From positions 1 through 64,000 of the forward strand of contig CBIHMU010000010.1 of assembly GCA_966211105.1 (NCBI GenBank): 64,000 nt of DNA, in the 5' to 3' direction. The DNA comes from Roseateles sp966211105. GTDB lineage: Bacteria > Pseudomonadota > Gammaproteobacteria > Burkholderiales > Burkholderiaceae_C. The position numbers and the translations under genes were made by a program. The notes under the pieces were generated by a model. It saw nothing but the letters and a program-made list of their open reading frames with translations. It had not been told where the DNA came from and searched no databases. Positions 25,601 through 33,599 of this stretch are shown one piece after another (the first letter of the stretch is position 1; every line of letters starts with the position of its first letter).

Positions 25601-27040
25601 GGTCGTCCATCTCGCACGGCCAGCCGCCGTCGTGCCCGTCGCCTCGTCGTCCGGGCACGCGCTCACGCCGTGGTTTCCGCGCTGCTTGGAGTTCTGCGCC
25701 GCCTTGACCTGGCCGAGCGCGTCAAAGCAGTTTTGCGATACGCCCTTGTCCGGATCGTCGACAACCACGGCGCGGCCGAGCATGTCGTAAGTGGTCGAAC
25801 TGACGTTCTGCAATGAATCCCGGGTCTGCAGCAGATCGCCGAATGCGCTGTAGCGATAAGCCAGCTGCGCGCCACCCGGATCGGTCACGCGGACGATCTG
25901 GCCCATCCCGTCGCGCTCGGTGACTGAATCAAGTCCGTTGGGGCTCGTCGATACCGTCGTTGCGCCTGCGTATCGCTGGCTGGTCACAGCACTCGCCCGA
26001 CTGCCGTAATTGCCGTAGCCGAAGCCCGAACCTCCGAAGCTGTGTGCGACCAGGCCAGTCGGGCTGGTCACGTAGGTCCGAAGTGGCCGACCCAGGTCGT
26101 CGTATTCGGCGGCACTGACCCGAACGTCCTGGCTGCCTTGGACCGTACTGGACCCGCTCACCAGGAAGTACGCGTTGGTCTGCATGACCTTCACGCCCTG
26201 CGCGGAGTAGACCGAGTCCGACACGACCACCGAGCCTGCGCGGCCACCCGGCTGCCCCCCGCCGTCGAAGCTTTCCGTGGCGACACGTACGGTGCGTCCC
26301 AACGCATCGACATAGGTGCGGACGAACACGCCCGCCTTGCGATCCTGTGTGTCACGAGGCTCGCTGTGCGTGAAGCTGACCGCGGCCTCCGGCCGCTCTG
26401 GCGCAGACACCGACGGACAGCCGGCACTGTTGGAGGAGGTATCCACATCGCCGGTCGCGATCACGCAGTACAGCGTCACCTGCGAAGTCCCGTCAGCGGC
26501 AACCTGCCGCACCGCCCGCCCAAAGTCATCAAGGTCCATTCGACTCACAGCGCCGTTCGGATCCTGGATGCGGATGGGCATCCCGAAACGCGGGTCGTAA
26601 GCCGTCCGGCTGACCTGCGCCAGCGCGTTCTCAGCCGAGGTTGCGAAGGTGCCACTGGCGACGGGAACTGAGACCACCTGGCCGTTCACGGTGATCGACT
26701 GCGTCATCGCGTCATAGGACTCGCGCAATGCCCGGGTCTGGATACGCGAGCGCGCAGGTGCACCGTCGCAGTTCGACACGGTCCTGCTTGAGACGTTCCC
26801 GAAGGCGTCATAGCCGATCGACGTCCTGAGACACAGCTTGGGGTTGTCGGGCTCGATCACCGTCGAGGACAGACGCCCCGTCGACGGCTCATAGCCGTTG
26901 GTGATCGTCCGGCTGTAGTTCGACGGATCCGCTGGTGCTGTCGACGTGTCCGCAGCCGCCGGGCTGCTGGCCGCCATCCAGATGGTCGTCGCGAGCACCA
27001 GGCGCTTGAAGAGAACTCCCTGACTTCTCATGGTGAGCAT
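22682..27040 (-). CDS. RHS/TcC-like protein with signal peptide, HINT domain and unknown toxin tip (cassette B)
   Basis: This 1452-residue protein begins MLTMRSQGVLFKRLVLATTI with a signal peptide ending AAA. YD repeats fill the chain and the RHS core closes with GFTGHEELDDIGLINMNGRL, YDDHAGVFMQADP and QTDLSGMD. A pretoxin HINT domain follows, about 1210-1350 (CFVGDTPVLTASGLMDIKDV; SSDNHPFWVEGQGW; NLTVDDFHTFFAG; YVHNM). The final 100 residues (KVSHIFQSKHMMDPLVKRFG, SGEFRISTA) are the likely toxin. They loosely resemble BECR-fold RNase tips by the His-rich start and RISTA end; this is low confidence. An alternative ATG is 27031; the frame is open to a GTG at 27106. Confidence 0.88.
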   Translation of the reverse strand: MLTMRSQGVLFKRLVLATTIWMAASSPAAADTSTAPADPSNYSRTITNGYEPSTGRLSSTVIEPDNPKLCLRTSIGYDAFGNVSSRTVSNCDGAPARSRIQTRALRESYDAMTQSITVNGQVVSVPVASGTFATSAENALAQVSRTAYDPRFGMPIRIQDPNGAVSRMDLDDFGRAVRQVAADGTSQVTLYCVIATGDVDTSSNSAGCPSVSAPERPEAAVSFTHSEPRDTQDRKAGVFVRTYVDALGRTVRVATESFDGGGQPGGRAGSVVVSDSVYSAQGVKVMQTNAYFLVSGSSTVQGSQDVRVSAAEYDDLGRPLRTYVTSPTGLVAHSFGGSGFGYGNYGSRASAVTSQRYAGATTVSTSPNGLDSVTERDGMGQIVRVTDPGGAQLAYRYSAFGDLLQTRDSLQNVSSTTYDMLGRAVVVDDPDKGVSQNCFDALGQVKAAQNSKQRGNHGVSACPDDEATGTTAAGRARWTTFAYDTLGRKAEQKSDSDTYHWSYDAGTGAVGRLTQSTTAQGVTKRFFYDSYGRPTSSRTDIAQGPSFSTAMAYDATTGRVASETYPTGFKVGYAYTALGFLSELRSKTPINLSPLPGTEGGARPEGSFLSVETPLWSLRQQSADGRVEQSALSNGMTATTAMDAIGRVTGQNVRAADLSTQVSLGYAWDQMDRMTSRADNIGGGSGGAGVAVSESFEYDKLNRLGAYTVSSPSISNLQRRVELKYNALGMMLSKNDVGSYVYPTQGAGVRGAHRPTSIAGGDLQHDLNGNVLSRTSAKVSSLTYTEYDRVLTATGSSASYTWSYDESMFRIKETRVGSNGVRTLWYLHPDAVGGLGYELETLNGVNSHRHFLTVGGIQVGVLASTGELPVLNAQQVAPSEPSVLPANKLEYWHQNHQGSIVATSDHAGAMTARYSYDPFGKRRQVDGSYDGYGTLILDWRSNVRASTGRGFTGHEELDDIGLINMNGRLYDDHAGVFMQADPILGDRFNTQNYSAYAYVLNDPLNQTDLSGMDPSYSPSDPGCASTAGAVSAGCPAVIVDGKSTPPPDHAPSGSINIELTPRDSFNWGNRSETGINQYAKEMTLLAKSYKPLVASCANGDCMKLVDKAMSALSSLPGLQAAQMAWKNFNYESASKAGHITLAGLGTVPALGLVPDTIDFIWSVAELPFGHSTWADVGMAGVGILATPLFMTGDTAAGLGKIALRMKRSANACGCCFVGDTPVLTASGLMDIKDVEVGTLVQARDPESGVTALKAVTDVIRYPDRHLYGLTFLKQDGSSTRIESSDNHPFWVEGQGWVDSVKLIRGMKVPSFSGEMLTVVNVETLGRTAKTYNLTVDDFHTFFAGHASAYVHNMCACASAGKAAFKATDLGYDANKVSHIFQSKHMMDPLVKRFGSEELALGEMHKAAQAFVGPGVYQTGSWITVKLDGIAVSIKGVVMSGEFRISTATMKPF

Positions 27041-27113
27041 TCCAATTTCGTTCTTTTGGACGCGGACACGCCGATCGCGGTGCGCATCGTTCCAGTCAGC
27101 ATTCACGGGGCCG

Positions 27114-30100
27114 TCAGTCTTCCAGGAGGATCTGCAGGATGGCGCTCAGCATGGCCGGAGACAGGCCTTGCGGGATGTTGGGAACATTGCCGCTCACCGC
27201 AGTCGCGAGCGGCTCATTCCCCGCGGATGTCGCAGGCAGCACGTTCGGCACGGACCGGGCAATCGAGACCCGCTCAGGCCTGGAGATCCACCAACGGCAC
27301 TCGACGGCTGAGGTGCAACTCACGTCGTCCGCCAGATAGACAGTCGAGTCGGTGCTCCGATAGGTCTGGCCGTTGAGCATGTTCGTGGTGATCACCGAGG
27401 TCGGATAGCCCGCAAGGTTCACGTCGCTCGTGATCGTCTGGCTCAACAGCTGCGAGCCGTCCAGGTCGTTGCCGGACGATCGGCTGAGACGCGCATAGGG
27501 ACGCTTGATGGGCGTCGACACAGCAGGACAGAGTCCGCTGCCCGCCACCAAGGCATTGCGCACCGCCACGTCGCTGGACGCGTCGCAGTAGGCATATTCC
27601 TTCAGGGCAATGACCTGCCCCTGATCCGAGGACGTGAGGCTGGCCAGCACATTGCTTGAACTCATCGGCATGCCCGTGTACGGGAAGCGCTGCGCGAAGC
27701 GGGTCACCGTCGTCATCTTCCGACCCGTCGGTGTCTCGCCCTGCGTCTTGAACACACGGTAGCCCAGCGAGCCGCGACCGTTCTTGTCGGCCCGCATGCC
27801 CGCATAGGCGTACTCGGTGATCGACGGCTGGCCGGGGATGCCGGAAGGACTCGACACGGCGATCACCACGAATCCGGTCGGTGCGATGGCGACTTGGTCG
27901 GCGTCCACGTTGGACTCGATGCCGACGCGATCGGTCCCCGCTGCGGACTGGTACGTGATCGTCGTGACGCCAGCCGTGCCCTCGCGGACGCTCAGCAGAC
28001 GATCCGGGGGGATCGGATAGTTCGGCGTGTACAGCACGTTCGCCTCACCGTTCGGCGCATGGCCGAGACTCAGGATCTCCGTCGCGGACTTACCCGTGAA
28101 GTTGCCGATCAGCATCTGGCGCCTGTAGGTTCCTCCCGTCAACCCGCTGGCCATGGTCCCCAGCCGATTCAACGGAATGTTGAATCCTCGGTCCTGGACT
28201 GTTGCACCGCCTCTGGAGATATACATGAACGCCTCGTAGTAGCGTTCGAAGCCCTCGCGCCAATCGTTGTACGGGACGAGGAAGAGCGAGTCGGTCCGAC
28301 CATCTCCATTGAAATCCATCGGCACCGGGAAACCGCCGCCAATCGTCGGCTGGTCGCCGGAAGACGGCGGCAGTCCGTTCCAGGCTGGCACCGGGAAGAC
28401 GGTGAAGGTGGGATCGGGAAGGCCATAGACGTAGGACCCTCCACCATTAAGCCCGCTCATGTTGACCCGCAACTCGGGCTGTCCGTCTCCTTGGATGTCC
28501 AACGAATTGGCCGAGGCGATCGCGGACCCGCGATTCGGAGAGTTCCGGAAATCGAAGTTGCCGTCACCTCGGGAAATGGCCACGTCGCCCAACTGCGAGC
28601 TGATCGGATACGAACTGCTATAGATCTCTGCGCGCGGATCCGTCACCAGGAGGTCCGCCAGTCCATCGCCGTTCATGTCGAAAGTGGCTGAGCCGCCAAG
28701 TTCGCCGTTGCCGGATTGCACCAACGGGAACGGTGCAAGGTTGGTGGCGATTTCAGTGAAGCCGCCTTCGCCGTTGCCGAGGAAGGCGCGGGTGCATTGC
28801 TGGGATGGACACAGATCGAAAGTGGCTGCGCGGTAGTCCTTCTCGCCGATCCGACTGGTGATGACATCCAGGATGCCGTCATTGTTCAGATCGAGGAAGT
28901 AGAAATTCTCGGCATCGCCCCAGCCCTTGTATGGACTGTTGCCTTCGTCCGTGTAATTGAAGTCCGGCATCCAGGCACGGAGGCGCTGCGGGAACCCGCT
29001 GACGTCCCGCTTCACAAATCCCGTCGGCGTGTTCAGATACAGCGCGGAAGACAGATGCGGACAAGGGTTCTCGTCAACGACGAATTCGTACTTGTTGACG
29101 AACCGGAAGATGTCCGGCCGGCCGTCTCCGTTGAAATCGCGGATCAGCACGCCGATCCTGCAGTTCGTGGTCCATGGCCAACTTTCCATGGTGAATCGCT
29201 CGTTGGCGAGCACTGGATCGACGACCGTCGTGAACTGTCCGCCTCCGGTGCTCCGGTAGATTACATTGCGAGGCGTGCCATCGATCCGCACCCTCAACAG
29301 ATCCGTCTTGCCGTCGTTGTCCACGTCGAGGGCGTAGATGCCTGACGGTGTTCCGGACAATTCGAGGGAAGAGTAGAGGTCGGCGGGCAGATTGAGCCCG
29401 GGGACCTCCGAGTACGACACCGGACCGCCCTCGGTATAGGTGAAGGAAGTGGCCGGCAGGCACTTGCTGCCCGTGGGCGTTGTACATACACGTACGTCCT
29501 TGAGCAGCGGGCGACCACTGACAGCGCCGTTGTCGTAGGTGAGACGCGTCGTGCGGACATGCACCGCGCCCACCACACTCCCGATATCCGATGGCGCATT
29601 GATATAGGTCGATATCGAATTGAGCAATCGCACCGACACCGATTTATTGGCCCGATAGAGCGTTTCATCCCGCGCGCCGGGTGTGGCAGGTCGATCGGAA
29701 TATGAGAAGACGACCTTATTGCCGGGACCGTACTGGATCTCCTTGATGGAGACGTCCAAGCCGTAAGACGGATATCCGCCCGAATCGCCCATGTTCATGC
29801 CGACCTGGAACGACGCCTGGTCGTAGAAGAACCGGATGTTGTTGCCGTGCTTGTCGAAGGTCTCGGACACGAGCCAGTTCATGGCCTTGCTGGCATGCAC
29901 CGACGCCGTGCCGAAGACCACGGAACGGCTGCCTGCGTCCGCGGGCCCTTGGCCCAAGATGGAACGTCCACCTTCCGGGTGCCAGACCTGGAAGTACAGG
30001 GGGCCGGAGTCCGCGGTGCCACCGGCCACTCCGTATGCGCGCACTCTGGTGTTGCCGTCCGTTTCGACGCGGAACTCCCGATACGGCAGGGACACCAGCC

Positions 30101-30497
30101 CCTCCGCATCTCGCGTGGCGAGCCCGGTCGTGGGATTGCCATTCCCATCGAGCGAAATGAGCCGCGAGCCATTCAGGCACAACTTGTCGGTCGCCAGGAA
30201 ATTGATGGTTCCCGAGGCCCCGTCGATCGCCTTGATGCCCGCGCATCTTGTGATCTGGGCGCCCGCGCTCAACGCCCAGCCGGCCCCCACGGAGCCGTTG
30301 CGGCCGCCGGAGTAGCTGATGGTGATATTCGGCTCGGCGCCCCGCCCCGGCGGCGTCTCCACCTTGATGCTGTACCCCGGCTGCCCGCTGGGTGACACCG
30401 ACACCGCGGCGCCGCTCAATGCCGGCAATGCTGCCAGCAACAGACCCCAAAATGCACGAACACTCATCGAGTTCACTCTCTTCGAAACGCCAGTCAT
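27114..30497 (-). CDS. SpvB/TcB-like secreted protein with VCBS/FG-GAP repeats (cassette B)
   Basis: This 1127-residue protein has the signal peptide MSVRAFWGLLLAALPALSGA (second ATG, 30467; the first is 30497). The SpvB-like part shows SVSPSGQPGYSIKVETPPGR and SVGAGWALSAGAQITRCAG. FG-GAP type repeats (DVDNDGKTDLLRV, DFNGDGRPDIFRF, DMNGDGLADLL) fill the middle. A TcdB-like part (TGFVVIAVSSPSG, YAYAGMRADKNGRGSLGYR) precedes the shared tail SPAMLSAILQILLED. It is a clear but diverged paralogue of the gene at 6808 and is followed at once by its RHS partner. Confidence 0.9.
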   Translation of the reverse strand: MTGVSKRVNSMSVRAFWGLLLAALPALSGAAVSVSPSGQPGYSIKVETPPGRGAEPNITISYSGGRNGSVGAGWALSAGAQITRCAGIKAIDGASGTINFLATDKLCLNGSRLISLDGNGNPTTGLATRDAEGLVSLPYREFRVETDGNTRVRAYGVAGGTADSGPLYFQVWHPEGGRSILGQGPADAGSRSVVFGTASVHASKAMNWLVSETFDKHGNNIRFFYDQASFQVGMNMGDSGGYPSYGLDVSIKEIQYGPGNKVVFSYSDRPATPGARDETLYRANKSVSVRLLNSISTYINAPSDIGSVVGAVHVRTTRLTYDNGAVSGRPLLKDVRVCTTPTGSKCLPATSFTYTEGGPVSYSEVPGLNLPADLYSSLELSGTPSGIYALDVDNDGKTDLLRVRIDGTPRNVIYRSTGGGQFTTVVDPVLANERFTMESWPWTTNCRIGVLIRDFNGDGRPDIFRFVNKYEFVVDENPCPHLSSALYLNTPTGFVKRDVSGFPQRLRAWMPDFNYTDEGNSPYKGWGDAENFYFLDLNNDGILDVITSRIGEKDYRAATFDLCPSQQCTRAFLGNGEGGFTEIATNLAPFPLVQSGNGELGGSATFDMNGDGLADLLVTDPRAEIYSSSYPISSQLGDVAISRGDGNFDFRNSPNRGSAIASANSLDIQGDGQPELRVNMSGLNGGGSYVYGLPDPTFTVFPVPAWNGLPPSSGDQPTIGGGFPVPMDFNGDGRTDSLFLVPYNDWREGFERYYEAFMYISRGGATVQDRGFNIPLNRLGTMASGLTGGTYRRQMLIGNFTGKSATEILSLGHAPNGEANVLYTPNYPIPPDRLLSVREGTAGVTTITYQSAAGTDRVGIESNVDADQVAIAPTGFVVIAVSSPSGIPGQPSITEYAYAGMRADKNGRGSLGYRVFKTQGETPTGRKMTTVTRFAQRFPYTGMPMSSSNVLASLTSSDQGQVIALKEYAYCDASSDVAVRNALVAGSGLCPAVSTPIKRPYARLSRSSGNDLDGSQLLSQTITSDVNLAGYPTSVITTNMLNGQTYRSTDSTVYLADDVSCTSAVECRWWISRPERVSIARSVPNVLPATSAGNEPLATAVSGNVPNIPQGLSPAMLSAILQILLED

Positions 30498-30590
30498 ACG
30501 AGTTCTTTTCCGAATGCTGCGACGTAAGCCGCTCTCTCTACGGATCCAAAGATTTGCAGGGGTTCATGAAACGCCGTCGACGGCGATTAC

Positions 30591-30980
30591 TCAGGGCTCC
30601 AGCCCCACCCACATCAAGCTGCACCGCCCACTGAACGCCCGCAACGCCGGGTCATCCGTGATGCGCAGGCGCACGGCCTTCCCCTTCACATGCGCGATGG
30701 TCAGCAGCGTGAACATCCGCTGGCTGGCGTCCGTGGACTTGAGCGTGGTGATGTATTCATTGCTGCAGGTCATCCCCGTCGGCAGCGTGAAGCCGCCGCG
30801 GATCTTGATTTCCATGTTGCCGGCCTGATGCCCACCGCCGGCGACTTCCAGCACGCCGACGTTTTCGAGGAAGACGGGGCCTGTGTCGCCCTCCGCCGCC
30901 ACCGCTACGCCGGACGCGTACAGCAGTCCGACCAGCAGGGGCGATGCGATCGCGCGGCCGACTTTCCAGATCGTTGTCAT
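30591..30980 (-). CDS. Small exported protein, family B4
   Basis: This 129-residue protein starts MTTIWKVGRAIASPLLVGLL with cleavage near AVAAE. The mature part has AGNMEIKIRGGFTLPTGMTC, RMFTLLTIAHVKGKAVRLRI and GRCSLMWVGLE. It is a close paralogue of the overlapping gene at 30977: the motifs AGNMEIK, LPTGMTC, GKxVxLxI and GRCSLMW are shared. It lies directly upstream of the SpvB-like gene of cassette B. Confidence 0.75.
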   Translation of the reverse strand: MTTIWKVGRAIASPLLVGLLYASGVAVAAEGDTGPVFLENVGVLEVAGGGHQAGNMEIKIRGGFTLPTGMTCSNEYITTLKSTDASQRMFTLLTIAHVKGKAVRLRITDDPALRAFSGRCSLMWVGLEP

Positions 30981-31390
30981 GAGTTCACTCCGGTTGCGTC
31001 AGGGGGCAGCACTTCCGCCCACATCAGGCTGCAGCGTCCCGGATACGCGCGGAGCGACGCATCGTCGGAGATTTGCAAGGTCACCGACTTGCCCGCCAGA
31101 TGAGCCATCGTGAGCAGCGCGAACAAGCGCTTGTCAGGATCGCCCTCGCGCTTCGTGGTGATGAAGGTCTTGTCGCAGGTCATGCCCGTGGGCAGGGTGG
31201 CGGGACTGCGGAGCTTGATCTCCATGTTGCCCGCCAGATGCCCCGTGGGGCCTGGCGTCTGCTGCACGCCCACGCTCTCGAGAAGGAGCAGGCCGATGTA
31301 GGTCTCCGCCGCCCGCGTCGAAGTGCCGGTCAATGCCGACACCACGATCGCCACTGCCATCGCGTGGCCCGTTCGACCGATTACTCTCAT
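30977..31390 (-). CDS. Small exported protein, family B5
   Basis: This 137-residue protein starts MRVIGRTGHAMAVAIVVSAL with a signal peptide ending TRAAE. The mature part has LAGNMEIKLRSPATLPTGMT, CDKTFITTK, LFALLTMAHLAGKSVTLQIS and GRCSLMWAEV. GGAGG precedes the ATG. Its stop overlaps the next start by four bases, so the pair is co-translated. It is a recent duplicate of 30591. Confidence 0.75.
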   Translation of the reverse strand: MRVIGRTGHAMAVAIVVSALTGTSTRAAETYIGLLLLESVGVQQTPGPTGHLAGNMEIKLRSPATLPTGMTCDKTFITTKREGDPDKRLFALLTMAHLAGKSVTLQISDDASLRAYPGRCSLMWAEVLPPDATGVNS

Positions 31391-31406
31391 CGCGCCTCCT
31401 CCGCCC

Positions 31407-31787
31407 TCAAATCGGCTTGCTCACTGTCACGTGTCGCGCCACGCAGAAGCCATTGGCGGTTTCCGGCGCATCGATGTTCACGCTCAGCGTCAGCCCCTTG
31501 CCGAGCGCCGACATCACGAACGCCATCATCTGCAGGTCACGGCCGACGAACAGCACCTGACCGTTGGAGAACTTGCCGCAGTTCTCCACTGCCGTGATGC
31601 CCTTCAAGGTGAACCAGAACATCGGCGCCGGCCAGCCCGGGATCGACGACGCGTCATGCGTCCGCATGAGGTCGACCTGACCGGTCACTGTCGTCTCCGC
31701 CAACACCGCGCTTGATACGGAGAAAAGCGTCGCGGCAGTCGCGGCCGCCCCGAATGCACGCGCGCACAGACGTTTCAATGTCGTCAT
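31407..31787 (-). CDS. Small exported protein, family B6
   Basis: This 126-residue protein starts MTTLKRLCARAFGAAATAAT and a signal peptide ending VLAE. The mature part has FWFTLKGITAVENCGKFSNG, MMAFVMSALGKGLTLSVNID and GFCVARHVTVS. It matches the family layout (Cys, helix, GKGLTLSV strand, Cys). The start at 31787 is chosen by the signal peptide, the frame being open to 31844. Confidence 0.7.
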   Translation of the reverse strand: MTTLKRLCARAFGAAATAATLFSVSSAVLAETTVTGQVDLMRTHDASSIPGWPAPMFWFTLKGITAVENCGKFSNGQVLFVGRDLQMMAFVMSALGKGLTLSVNIDAPETANGFCVARHVTVSKPI

Positions 31788-31810
31788 GTCTTGTCCTCTC
31801 AAATCCTTGC

Positions 31811-32173
31811 TCACGGCGTCACCGTCACCGAGGTCAACGGGCACGACAGCGGATCGCCCCAGGGGCCGCGCCTGTCGGTGTCGATGTCATAGATGAGCGT
31901 CATGGCGCTTTTCATCATCACGGCGGCCGCAAGCGTCCTGTAGAGCACGGCATCGTTGTCCGCGTACAGGTAGACGCTGGTGCAGCCGTTCTCCAGGCCT
32001 GGCCCGTAGAGCATCTGCATCTTGCGTGCGCCGACGGTGACGTGCGTGCTCGAGTGCGCGCGCAGCTGCAGGCTTGCGCCCGCGGGAACCGAGGTGACCT
32101 TCTCGACCGCCGTTGCCGTCTGCACAGATGTCGTCAGGCACGCCGCGACGACCACCGAAGCCAGCTTCTTCAT
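31811..32173 (-). CDS. Small exported protein, family B7, first gene of the minus-strand block
   Basis: This 120-residue protein starts MKKLASVVVAACLTTSVQTA with cleavage near TAVE. The mature part has LENGCTSVYLYADNDAVLYR, TLAAAVMMKSAMTLIYDID and PLSCPLTSVTV. GGGAGGGAG precedes the ATG. It is divergent from the LacI gene at 32413 across 240 bases, which hold the likely promoter of the whole co-directional block on the minus strand. No clear sigma-70 boxes could be picked by eye. Confidence 0.7.
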   Translation of the reverse strand: MKKLASVVVAACLTTSVQTATAVEKVTSVPAGASLQLRAHSSTHVTVGARKMQMLYGPGLENGCTSVYLYADNDAVLYRTLAAAVMMKSAMTLIYDIDTDRRGPWGDPLSCPLTSVTVTP

Positions 32174-32412
32174 TGCCACTCCCTCCCTGAATCTCTTTTG
32201 TTTTCCGACATCGCCCGGGTGTCCGGATCATGTCCGCAGGGCTCCCGCCATGCGCCGGGGCGCGACGTTACCGTCTTCACGCCGTCTTATCAATGCGTGC
32301 CCTCACCAGGGCACCGGCGCTCGCCCCTGACATCACCCCGTCACGGTACCGTTGTCCCACCTCCCGCAACCGTCCCTTACACTCGCCGCGCACCGACAAC
32401 GCTATCCCCCTC

Positions 32413-33438
32413 ATGAAGAGCACCAAGTCCGCCCGCACGCCGCCCTCGAAGGTGACGCTGGGCATGGTTGCCGAAGTCAGCGGGGTCTCGCCGAGCACCG
32501 TCTCCCGCATCCTCAACGGCACCGCCGTCGTCAGCCAGGAGAAGAAGGACGCCGTCGACCGCGCGATCGCCGACCTCGGCTTCGTCCCGAATCCGATCGC
32601 CCGCGTGCTGGCCGGCGGGCGCTCCCTCAGCGTCGGCGTGGTGACGCAGTCGATCGACAGCCCCTACTACGGCGTCGCCCTGCGGGGCATCGAGGAAGTG
32701 CTGGATGCCGCGGGCTACGTCCCCCTCTTCGCCAGCGGCCACTGGAACGCGAAGGAAGAGCAGCGCTGCATCGATACGCTGCGCGCACGCCGCGTCGACG
32801 GGATCATCGTGCTCACGGGGCGGCTCAGCGACGAGTCGCTGCGCAAGCTCGCCAAGGACCTGCCGGTGGTCGTCACCGGCCGCACCTTGAAGGCGCCGAG
32901 CCTGTACGCGCTGAACTTCAACGATTTCGAAGGCGCTCGCCTGGCGACGCATCACCTGCTGACGCTGGGCCATCGCAAGATCGCCTTCATCGCCGGCGAT
33001 CCGGTCCACCCCGATGCGCAAGAACGCTTGAAGGGCTATCGCGCCGCGCTGGAGGCGGCCGGGGTGAAGTACAAGCCGGCGCTGGTGCTGCCGGGCATGT
33101 TCCAGGAAGACAGCGGCGTGATGGCCGTCGAGCGACTGATCGACAGCCGTGAGCCCTTCACCGCGATCTTCTCGGCGAACGACCAGATGGCGTTCGGCGC
33201 TTCGCTGGCGTTGTACCGCCGCGGACTGCGCGTGCCCGAGGACGTCTCCATCGTCGGCTTCGACGACCTGGCCGGGGCCGCGCATTGCATCCCGCCCCTC
33301 ACGACGATCCACCAGGCCGGCCTCGAGCTCGGCCGCTGCGCCGCCCAGGCGCTGCTGGACCTGCTGGGCACCAAGGTTCCCACCGTCCAGCTTCCTGAGC
33401 CGCGGCTGATCATCCGGTCGTCGACACGGTCGCTCTGA
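32413..33438 (+). CDS. LacI-family transcriptional regulator of the beta-glucoside locus
   Basis: This 341-residue regulator has the N-terminal HTH (VTLGMVAEVSGVSPSTVSRI, LNGTAVVS) and hinge, then a periplasmic-binding-like sensor (SVGVVTQSIDSPYYGVALRG, FTAIFSANDQMAFGASLALY, DVSIVGFDDL). It probably represses the downstream importer, GH1 and TonB genes through the 16-bp palindromes at 33556 and 39505, with a sugar as inducer. The ATG at 32413 is chosen since the HTH starts 15-20 residues later. A decayed copy of its HTH lies at 55. Confidence 0.92.
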   Translation: MKSTKSARTPPSKVTLGMVAEVSGVSPSTVSRILNGTAVVSQEKKDAVDRAIADLGFVPNPIARVLAGGRSLSVGVVTQSIDSPYYGVALRGIEEVLDAAGYVPLFASGHWNAKEEQRCIDTLRARRVDGIIVLTGRLSDESLRKLAKDLPVVVTGRTLKAPSLYALNFNDFEGARLATHHLLTLGHRKIAFIAGDPVHPDAQERLKGYRAALEAAGVKYKPALVLPGMFQEDSGVMAVERLIDSREPFTAIFSANDQMAFGASLALYRRGLRVPEDVSIVGFDDLAGAAHCIPPLTTIHQAGLELGRCAAQALLDLLGTKVPTVQLPEPRLIIRSSTRSL

Positions 33439-33479
33439 TCGGGCCTGGGTACTTCCACCGCCGCTGGCCCTCACCCCCG

Positions 33480-33503
33480 CCCTCTCCCGCAAGCGGGAGA
33501 GGG
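33480..33503. repeat. Perfect hairpin after the LacI gene, terminator or dispersed palindrome
   Basis: CCCTCTCCCG-CAAG-CGGGAGAGGG is a 10-bp stem with a four-base loop. It lacks a T tract, so it may be a REP-like element that also ends transcription. Confidence 0.5.
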
Positions 33504-33555
33504 AGTAAGAAATCAGCACTAACCCTGGTACGGTCACACTCGCTCGTTCGTTATC

Positions 33556-33571
33556 ATGAAAGCGCTTTCAT
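33556..33571. promoter_or_regulatory. LacI-type operator ATGAAAGCGCTTTCAT
   Basis: A perfect 16-bp palindrome with the CG-centred core typical of LacI-family sites, 29 bases before the binding-protein start. The 14-bp core TGAAAGCGCTTTCA recurs at 39506-39519. Confidence 0.85.
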
Positions 33572-33599
33572 AAACAGAACGACGACGGAGACAGACAGC

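Noticed and set aside
2652..30497. Reading the cassettes as T6SS RHS effectors or a complete Tc toxin.
   Set aside because: No PAAR, VgrG or TcA gene lies in the window and the large proteins have signal peptides.
33480..33503. Hairpin as an attachment site.
   Set aside because: No integrase nearby and no second copy at the block edge; a terminator or REP-like element fits better.
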